In this document: one piece after another, positions 62,201 to 64,000 of the stretch
Layout of the letters: every line of letters starts with the position of its first letter
Numbering within the stretch: the stretch's first letter is position 1
Assembly (NCBI RefSeq): GCF_030269925.1
Contig: NC_085133.1
Coordinates: 1,942,001-2,006,000, forward strand
From: Bombyx mori
Lineage: Eukaryota; Arthropoda; Insecta; Lepidoptera; Bombycidae
Reading direction: 5' to 3'
DNA: 64,000 bases
Made by a program: the position numbers and the translations under genes
Notes under the pieces: generated by a model
Seen by the model: the letters and a program-made list of their open reading frames with translations, nothing else
Databases searched by the model: none
What the model was told of the DNA's origin: nothing

Positions 62201-63936
62201 TGGTCAGCATTTATGAGTACGTCACTAAATTAACAACATAACGACATTTAAATTTTAAGTTTTTTTTATGCAAGCTGTACATAGTTGTGGGACCAGTGGC
62301 GTTTGGTAATTCTAAATTCCAATTAGATACAATAAATGAAAACAAATGTATTTTATTTATATTTTATACCGCTCATGACTCCGAGGGACTCTGCGACGGG
62401 AACTTGCTGAACTGAAAAAGTTTCATCAGGAGAATAAACACAATAACATCGTCACAGTATAATCGATTTAATATCGATAACACGAAACATTAAATCGATT
62501 ATTTATGTATTAATTTCGGGGATCTTAAATTATCAAGAACTCACCGGGCAAGTCTGCCATTACCGCGGACGTGCTCATTACCGCGTTGGCGTCTGCACTG
62601 GCGCGACTGGCCTTCATACTGCCACCTGTCGACGGCTTCAGACCCAAGATCCAGACCTGGTACGGACCACGTTCGGGATGAATTGGTATTTATTATTGTC
62701 GTATATCAGGCACTGGTGAAATGGTTCATATCCATAGAAATTATTTATTTATTTATGACATTATTAGATCTTTTTTCCTACCTAAGCTGATAGCCTTGAG
62801 AGGCTATTTCAGCGTAACCTTAACTAGTAGGTGAGCTCACGGGGCTCAAACCTGGCGACGTTGCTAACACGAACCTAGCAAGAGCCGTGCGTCGCAGAAT
62901 CTACCATCGGATCGGAAACGCGACCCATTGAGTAGATCCGGCGTGAAACTCAGTGGGTTGTGTCTGTGGGTTAATTTACTCGTCGAGCCCTTCGTCGCAA
63001 GCAATGGGTTCGACGAGAATTATGACCGGAGCTTGTGGTACATAAAAGCACCGTTAGTGGATTGGGAGGATCCGAAATGACGTGTTTTAGGCGTCGTCGA
63101 CTGCTTTCCATTCTGTCCGCAGGATCGGGAATGCATTATTAGATTAATGGCTCCCATCCGCGAGAAGCTGTAGTCCCGTAGGCTACCAACGAATAGATAG
63201 AGATCTCTTTTAATAGTGAAAAAGCTAGTGTCCTACCCGATATGCAATTAAAACTTTGACGTCACTCTTCAAAATAGTTCAACGTTCAAGTTGTGATGTC
63301 CGTGGACTCCGCTAGCCAAACAAAATCAGCTCAGATTCATTTACAGTTTTTGTGACATTATTTTTACGAAAACTTTGGTAACATTATTAAAAAGTGTGAA
63401 AGACGATATGAGTAGGAGGGGAGTGAGCGAAGAAACGGTATATGATACAGGAGTATGGAAGTAGGAAACATGTTGCGACGACCCCAGGTGACTGGGAGAA
63501 GGGCATGAGAATGATGATGATTATTTATATTGTCTTTGTTTCGAAATTACTAGGAATATATCGTTTTATTGGCCGAATTAGTTTTTGTTCGGGCTTAATG
63601 AGTAAACCTAATTAACTATTAAGCTTTTCGTACATATGAAAGTGCACAAGTGTCATGTTTTTTTCGAATTATCCAAAGTCTCAAATTCCTACCACTTTGA
63701 TGTGGTTTGTTGATTTATAAAAAACAAGGCCTTATACTAAACAATTGGCTGTGTGTGCTACTTTCCCTTTGCCTATTTAAGTGAACAACAAAAGATCCAT
63801 ACCAAATGCTGCAGCGTGGTTAGAACCGGGAACCAGGCCTGCTGTATGACGTCACCGTCGCGCTGCGCCGCGCACAGTAGCGCCTTCATGGCGGTCACGT
63901 GTCTTGACGTCACCATCACGAAGGACTGCTGCTGTC
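35130..63936 (-). CDS. MON2 orthologue, C-terminal 938 aa in 21 exons (partial; 5' end outside window)
   Basis: MON2 is a large HEAT-repeat-like scaffold of the trans-Golgi and endosomes, related to the BIG/GBF Arf-GEFs but lacking a Sec7 domain. In animals it works with Dopey and a P4-ATPase in endosome-to-Golgi retrieval. Exons 5' to 3' (complement): 63936-63803, 62656-62545, 56191-56064, 54641-54429, 53893-53718, 52347-52185, 51301-51157, 50519-50377, 49372-49265, 48657-48523, 46794-46647, 45803-45701, 44680-44533, 43781-43620, 41892-41794, 41216-41113, 40463-40318, 39127-38999, 37458-37359, 36677-36565, 35239-35130. All junction phases agree and the joined frame stays open to TAG at 35130. 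Family-conserved stretches recognised from memory of vertebrate MON2 include [48 protein letters not shown] and [10 protein letters not shown]. The human protein is about 1,717 aa, so roughly the C-terminal 55% is here. Many exons are unusually GC-rich and Ala/Gly/Arg-rich, which hides them from codon-usage predictors. Confidence 0.93.
35273..35870. repeat. MITE related to 20934-21167, carrying an inserted second MITE
   Basis: Outer ends TCGACGCTTGAAAGGCAAAC and its complement, as in the 234 bp copy at 21 kb, but about 360 bp longer. It begins 33 nt upstream of the MON2 terminal exon's acceptor. Confidence 0.8.
35361..35722. repeat. MITE S nested in the larger MITE
   Basis: Extra block absent from the 21 kb relative, bounded by GAAGTTATACTT and AAGTATAACTTC, with the GCGTGTAC / AAAATTTTACTCTCATC flanks seen in the 16.7-17.5 kb copy. 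Confidence 0.65.
35990..36225 (-). mobile_element. 3' half of a Helitron (TCTATATA/CTCTAG family)
   Basis: Matches the 3' half of 9596-9997 in reverse, from the TAGTCGAAATTCGACTATAA block to the CATGTATTTGA block. The 5' half is missing and the CTAG end is degraded. Confidence 0.65.
36226..36440 (-). pseudogene. non-LTR retrotransposon C-terminal fragment
   Basis: Minus-strand frame reads [20 protein letters not shown], then REPTAQCHH and [11 protein letters not shown], the CCHC-like zinc motif region at the C-terminus of R1/jockey-type polymerases; one cysteine appears lost. It directly abuts the Helitron fragment inside the last MON2 intron. Confidence 0.75.
36565..36677 (-). CDS. MON2 exon 20
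   Basis: [20 protein letters not shown] then [17 protein letters not shown]. Well conserved. Donor ATAG|GTAATT. Confidence 0.94.
36709..37127 (+). repeat. Bm1-like SINE, nearly full length
   Basis: tRNA-like head with GGTGTTCGAATCC B box, body, and AATAAATAAATAAA tail. Antisense to MON2; its head lies 31 nt upstream of the exon 20 acceptor. Confidence 0.88.
37359..37458 (-). CDS. MON2 exon 19
   Basis: [20 protein letters not shown] then [12 protein letters not shown]. Acceptor TTTTCAG; the donor GTTCGA is weak. Confidence 0.88.
37494..37562. repeat. (CGCA)n / (CA)n microsatellite
   Basis: Mixed CGCA tetramers and CA dinucleotides just upstream of the exon 19 acceptor. Confidence 0.9.
37563..38620. 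other. MON2 intron, no recognised feature
   Basis: AT-rich, no shared repeat seen apart from scattered SINE-like bits near 38460. Confidence 0.4.
38625..38955 (-). repeat. Bm1-like SINE, 5' two-thirds with tRNA-like head
   Basis: Contains the B box (GGATTGGAACACC, one change) and the head ending in CCACGACGACT at about 38950. The 3' tail is missing. Confidence 0.8.
38999..39127 (-). CDS. MON2 exon 18
   Basis: [20 protein letters not shown] then [16 protein letters not shown]. Two AG acceptors keep the frame (exon start 39127 or 39106); the longer form is listed. Confidence 0.85.
39187..39260. repeat. short MITE S copy
   Basis: AGTGAAACTTCTTTG at the left and AGAAGTTTCACTTCT at the right, 74 bp in all. 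Confidence 0.6.
39525..39605 (-). repeat. repeat family B, diverged
   Basis: TTTTTTATTGCCACTGTAGG then GCAGATGAGAGTACG, a degraded family B end. Confidence 0.5.
40024..40068. repeat. imperfect hairpin
   Basis: ACATGTAACAGTGTAGT is complementary to ACTACACTATTACATGT except at one position, with a loop of about ten bases. Confidence 0.6.
40318..40463 (-). CDS. MON2 exon 17
   Basis: [20 protein letters not shown] through HHAPPDRT. Extremely GC-rich, weakly conserved, fitted by phase on both sides. Acceptor ATTCGAG is atypical. Confidence 0.75.
40566..40768 (+). pseudogene. LINE polymerase C-terminal fragment with ATG-repeat tail
   Basis: Frame reads [20 protein letters not shown], (stop), then [20 protein letters not shown], the RGRP..TWRR / W..L C-terminus of insect LINEs, ending in AATGATGATGATG. 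Confidence 0.75.
40775..41100 (-). repeat. repeat family L
   Basis: GCTGATAGCCTCGAGAG start through GGATCGGGAGGATCC. Confidence 0.8.
41113..41216 (-). CDS. MON2 exon 16
   Basis: [20 protein letters not shown] to LFEP; fits the family segment after the LLR motif. Acceptor GACAAG is only 20 nt from a Helitron end. Confidence 0.85.
41237..41737 (+). mobile_element. Helitron filling a MON2 intron
   Basis: TC start at 41237 after A, CCTCTAG end at 41737 before T; same family as 9596-9997. It makes up most of the 577 bp intron 41217-41793, leaving only about 76 bp of other sequence. Confidence 0.8.
41331..41422 (-). mobile_element. small Helitron nested in the Helitron 41237-41737
   Basis: CTAGCGGCCCGC at the low end and the complement of TCTATACCAATATTATAAAG at the high end; an internally deleted relative of 11707-11920. 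Absent from the sister copies. Confidence 0.7.
41794..41892 (-). CDS. MON2 exon 15
   Basis: [20 protein letters not shown] to IAALLLQ. A Bm1-like SINE ends only about 15 nt upstream of the acceptor (CCGAGCAG). Confidence 0.85.
41908..42120 (+). repeat. Bm1-like SINE near the exon 15 acceptor
   Basis: Begins TTACTGGTGGTAGGACC about 15 nt from exon 15; 3' part shortened and tail lost (ATCTATG). Confidence 0.8.
42345..42600 (-). repeat. Bm1-like SINE with long poly-A tail
   Basis: About 25 T residues (plus strand), then ATTGCTTAG and the full 3' body to CCTACCACCAGTAA. The adjoining 42215-42320 is another, older fragment. Confidence 0.85.
42640..43235 (-). repeat. repeat family L, interrupted
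   Basis: GCTGATGGCC...GACGATGTT start, about 255 bp of unrelated sequence (42730-42985), then the remainder to GGATCGGGAGGACCC. Something inserted into an older family L copy. Confidence 0.65.
43268..43535 (+). repeat. RTE-like LINE 3' tail
   Basis: AACAAAATACGCTTTTATAG, CAAATTTCGAGTTAATCCGA and ACGTCTGAAGCTAATAAAAG blocks. Confidence 0.7.
43620..43781 (-). CDS. MON2 exon 14
   Basis: [20 protein letters not shown], then a GAGAGAGA run, then [20 protein letters not shown]. Weakly conserved; placed by splice sites and phase. Confidence 0.8.
43898..44050 (+). repeat. dispersed repeat shared with 29846-30010
   Basis: GTCTACCAAGCAAATATCAC and CGGTGGAAGATCTTCCC match the other copy. Confidence 0.5.
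44172..44410 (-). repeat. Bm1-like SINE, 5'-truncated
   Basis: TTTTTTTATTAGATAGCTGG start to CCAATCACCAGTAA, diverged. Confidence 0.8.
44415..44508 (+). repeat. LINE 3'-terminal fragment
   Basis: GAGGAGTATGGAAGGAGAAA then CCCCAGGTGACTGGGAGGG; same as 63430-63530. Confidence 0.6.
44533..44680 (-). CDS. MON2 exon 13
   Basis: [18 protein letters not shown] to [14 protein letters not shown]-rich. The donor GTTCAT is a poor match to the consensus, so the 3' edge is less certain than the rest. Confidence 0.82.
44832..45180 (-). repeat. repeat family L
   Basis: TTTTTTTTCCTACCTATGC start to GACTGTTTACCATTGG. Confidence 0.8.
45550..45680 (+). repeat. repeat family B
   Basis: GGAGGCAGCGGCTCTGGC to GGGCAATAGAAAAAAAAA. 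Confidence 0.8.
45701..45803 (-). CDS. MON2 exon 12
   Basis: [20 protein letters not shown] then [13 protein letters not shown]; acceptor ATTACAG, donor CAC|GTGAGT. Confidence 0.94.
46385..46502 (+). repeat. Bm1-like SINE, 3' fragment
   Basis: TTAGAACTCATATCTCAAGG to GGCAATTAAAAAAC. Confidence 0.8.
46647..46794 (-). CDS. MON2 exon 11
   Basis: [20 protein letters not shown] to DRHREPP. The loop that is long and acidic in vertebrates is short here. Donor G|GTGAGC. Confidence 0.92.
46880..47381 (+). mobile_element. Helitron split by a SINE
   Basis: TCTATACTAATATATAAATC start after A. The end GGGTACAGCTAG is followed by T. The end is separated from the preceding GAAGCGGACGGGT by a SINE at 47121-47369. 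Unsplit relative: 52715-52963. Confidence 0.82.
47121..47369 (-). repeat. Bm1-like SINE inserted into the Helitron
   Basis: Poly-T start, little diverged, ends CCTACCACCAGTAA. GGGT stands on both sides (47118-47121 and 47370-47373), a plausible short target duplication. Confidence 0.85.
47638..48345. repeat. dispersed repeat M with inserted MITE S
   Basis: Same repeat as 33086-33375, split by 47742-48108, which starts GAAGTGAAAAATTCTTTAG and ends near GGTTTCACTTCTACC. The 114-codon open frame 47768-48112 lies mostly in the insert and resembles no protein. It ends in a run of CATTTCATTT repeats. Confidence 0.6.
48523..48657 (-). CDS. MON2 exon 10
   Basis: [32 protein letters not shown] to QKSHE; donor GAG|GTGAGA. 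Confidence 0.95.
48727..49024 (+). mobile_element. non-autonomous Helitron (TCTATATATATAAAA family)
   Basis: TCTATATATATAAAAATGAA start after A; GGCCGGGTCAGCTAG end before T. Sister copy 49898-50181 lies 0.87 kb away in the same intron-rich region and orientation. Confidence 0.85.
49265..49372 (-). CDS. MON2 exon 9
   Basis: [18 protein letters not shown] then [18 protein letters not shown], one of the best conserved MON2 stretches; donor CAG|GTGAGT. Confidence 0.95.
49430..49685 (-). repeat. repeat family B, long copy
   Basis: TTTTTTTATTGGTGAGTG start, CATGGACTTCAGCAATGCCC, extends to the CAGTGGTTCCAGGTAGTCC block. Confidence 0.75.
49898..50181 (+). mobile_element. non-autonomous Helitron (TCTATATATATAAAA family)
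   Basis: TC start after A, GAGTCAGCTAG end before T. Confidence 0.85.
50205..50292 (+). repeat. possible LINE 3' terminus with CATTCATT tail
   Basis: GTCTGAAATAAAATAAATC followed by ATTCATCC/ATTC repeats. Confidence 0.45.
50377..50519 (-). CDS. MON2 exon 8
   Basis: [29 protein letters not shown] to FPMLEQ. GC-rich. Donor CAG|GTGGGC. Confidence 0.95.
50828..51065 (-). repeat. repeat family L, degraded
   Basis: GGTCTTGAGAGACCAATTC to CGAGAACGATGACCGG. Confidence 0.7.
51157..51301 (-). CDS. MON2 exon 7
   Basis: [14 protein letters not shown] to LWMCLYIRL; acceptor ATTCCAG, donor CTTA|GTGAGT. A SINE begins about 18 nt upstream of the acceptor. Confidence 0.95.
51319..51552 (-). repeat. Bm1-like SINE next to exon 7 acceptor
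   Basis: ATTTATTGCATAGATAGG to GCAGACTCCCAAGAG, diverged. Confidence 0.8.
51566..51970 (+). repeat. Bm1-like SINE, near full length
   Basis: Head AAGTCGTCGTGGTCTAACGG, B box GGTGTTCGAATC, body intact, tail lost. Lies 14 bp from the inverted copy 51319-51552. Confidence 0.85.
52185..52347 (-). CDS. MON2 exon 6
   Basis: [20 protein letters not shown] to [14 protein letters not shown]; acceptor CCCACAG, donor ATG|GTGAGC. Confidence 0.95.
52501..52714 (-). mobile_element. Helitron (TCACTACATAG family), tandem member 1
   Basis: Start complement TCACTACATAG at 52714, directly joined to the CTAG end of 52715-52963. The CTAG end at 52501 is followed by C instead of T on the minus strand. Confidence 0.82.
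52715..52963 (-). mobile_element. Helitron (TCTATGTTAATATG family), tandem member 2
   Basis: TC start at 52963 after host A; CGGGTACAGCTAG end abutting the next Helitron. Relative of 46880-47381 without the SINE. Confidence 0.82.
53305..53605 (+). repeat. RTE-like LINE 3' tail
   Basis: AACAAAATACGCTTTTATAG, CAAATTTCGAGTTAATCCGA and GAAGCTAATAAAAGCGTATT blocks. The open frame 53041-53388 runs into it. Confidence 0.7.
53718..53893 (-). CDS. MON2 exon 5
   Basis: [15 protein letters not shown] through [17 protein letters not shown]. Very GC-rich. Donor CACAG|GTAACG, phase 2. Confidence 0.93.
54160..54420 (+). pseudogene. LINE polymerase C-terminal fragment
   Basis: Frame reads [33 protein letters not shown] and [11 protein letters not shown], the VLEWRPR..GRP..RW.DD signature. 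The frame is open but lacks everything upstream. Confidence 0.78.
54429..54641 (-). CDS. MON2 exon 4
   Basis: 71 codons, [15 protein letters not shown] to NNPVHVTD. Donor GAT|GTGAGT chosen over the in-frame CAT|GTAACT 12 nt earlier because it fits the family length and is a stronger site. Confidence 0.93.
54720..54845 (-). repeat. family B copy with perfect snapback hairpin
   Basis: TTTATCGCCCACGTAGGC start. Positions 54783-54804 are the exact complement of 54809-54830, with a 4-base loop (TCTG). Confidence 0.85.
54890..55770. other. MON2 intron, no recognised feature
   Basis: Only SINE-like scraps (around 54990-55110 and 55400-55480). Confidence 0.4.
55770..55985 (-). repeat. Bm1-like SINE, 5'-truncated
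   Basis: TTTATTGCATAGATAGGTGG to CCTACCAGCAGTAA. Confidence 0.82.
56064..56191 (-). CDS. MON2 exon 3
   Basis: Acceptor [28 protein letters not shown] then [11 protein letters not shown]; donor CGG|GTAACT. Highly conserved segment. Confidence 0.95.
56385..56532. repeat. DIRS-like 3' (left) inverted terminal repeat
   Basis: 148 bp partner of 60932-61079. TATAAAG at 56498-56504 faces into the element's 3' end. Confidence 0.9.
56556..56661. repeat. internal complementary region of the DIRS-like element
   Basis: 56556-56621 is the exact complement of 56337-56402 (left end, 66 bp); 56616-56661 is the complement of 61051-61096 (right end, 46 bp). The two parts overlap by AATATT, so this block is a copy of the circular end-to-end junction. 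Confidence 0.9.
57348..57791 (-). pseudogene. tyrosine-recombinase N-terminal-like region
   Basis: 147-codon frame; [17 protein letters not shown] followed by the K-ID...V..F / T...H..ALS pattern resembles the SAM-like core-binding domain of DIRS and phage-type tyrosine recombinases. The catalytic R-H-R-Y part is expected at 56950-57340 but is not recognisable. Call rests on weak similarity plus position. Confidence 0.5.
58406..58595. repeat. two-copy tandem duplication, 93 bp period
   Basis: TAACCCCTAC(C/A)CATGTCCG through the GGCTCCGCGTCAGCACTGC block occurs twice in a row. Confidence 0.85.
58941..59700 (-). repeat. tandem array of YLDD-box segments
   Basis: The anchor CGCGACC(G/C)AGCATG and its relatives occur at about 58941, 59049, 59151, 59259, 59361, 59535 and 59689, spaced 108, 102, 108, 102, 174 and 154 bp. 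The first four intervals form a 210 bp dimer repeated twice. Each unit encodes a variant of the RT catalytic stretch, e.g. [24 protein letters not shown]. Confidence 0.8.
60457..60783 (-). pseudogene. gag-like ORF of the DIRS-like element
   Basis: First ATG at 60783; 108 codons, serine/acid/lysine-rich ([31 protein letters not shown]). No domain recognised. Position and composition suit the short gag-like ORF1 of DIRS elements, but it is shorter than usual and probably truncated. An in-frame ATG also exists at 60837. Confidence 0.5.
60932..61079 (-). repeat. DIRS-like 5' (right) inverted terminal repeat
   Basis: 148 bp, identical to the complement of 56385-56532 at every position I compared. 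On the minus strand it carries TATAAAG (60966-60960), about 180 nt before the first ORF: a plausible element promoter. Confidence 0.9.
61100..62540. other. MON2 intron, no recognised feature
   Basis: AT-rich; no repeat of the families above. An A-rich run near 61438-61448 and TTTTTTT tracts only. Confidence 0.4.
62545..62656 (-). CDS. MON2 exon 2
   Basis: Begins [12 protein letters not shown], continuing the LQHL of the previous exon in phase 0. Donor G|GTGAGT. Followed by the 6.35 kb intron that holds the DIRS-like element. Confidence 0.92.
62765..63215 (-). repeat. repeat family L, long copy
   Basis: TTTTTTCCTACCTAAGCTG start through GGATTGGGAGGATCCG to GGCTACCAACGAATAG. Confidence 0.8.
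63430..63530 (+). repeat. LINE 3'-terminal fragment with ATG tail
   Basis: CAGGAGTATGGAAGTAGGAA, CCCCAGGTGACTGGGAG, then AATGATGATGATT. Confidence 0.6.
63803..63936 (-). CDS. MON2 exon 1 of those in window
   Basis: 44 codons plus two leading bases. Acceptor ACACCAG, donor TTG|GTATGG. Reads [19 protein letters not shown] and ends in TTLQHL; matches the start of the conserved C-terminal half. Confidence 0.88.
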
Positions 63937-64000
63937 CTGGTGTCGTGTATTAATACAAGCGTGTTTTTATTTGTATGTGGGTCAGCTGGCGACATCCTCA

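Overview
The window is nuclear DNA of a lepidopteran insect, most likely the silkworm Bombyx mori or a close relative. The evidence is an AT-rich, intron-containing genome, an insect-type alpha-tubulin, more than twenty copies of a Bm1-like tRNA-derived SINE, many lepidopteran non-autonomous Helitrons, and LINE 3' ends with ATG-repeat tails. Family names come from memory and were not checked against a database.

Two host genes can be read with confidence. At 25330-27401 (+) is a complete three-exon alpha-tubulin gene of 450 aa, with TATA and CCAAT boxes upstream and a poly(A) signal downstream. Convergent to it, on the minus strand from 63936 down to 35130, are the last 21 coding exons of a MON2 orthologue (endosome-Golgi trafficking scaffold). 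These exons join in frame into 938 aa plus a stop; the 5' half of the gene lies beyond the right edge. No protein-coding host gene was recognised in 1-25 kb, which is repeat-rich intergenic DNA.

Layout: 1-25 kb holds SINE, LINE-tail, MITE and Helitron relics, including two Helitrons joined head to tail (11707-12142) and an inverted Helitron pair (9596-9997 and 12409-12824). Next come alpha-tubulin (25-27.5 kb) and an intergenic stretch (27.5-34.7 kb) with a possible solo LTR. MON2 (34.7-64 kb) has introns packed with transposons, several of which end within about 35 nt of a 3' splice site.

The most striking object is in the 6.35 kb MON2 intron 56192-62544: a 4.76 kb DIRS-like (tyrosine-recombinase) retroelement at 56337-61096. 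It has 148 bp inverted terminal repeats that are identical along their whole length. It also has an internal complementary region that reproduces the joined left and right ends, decayed gag-like, reverse-transcriptase/RNase H and tyrosine-recombinase coding regions, and a tandem array that repeats the stretch around the reverse-transcriptase YLDD motif.
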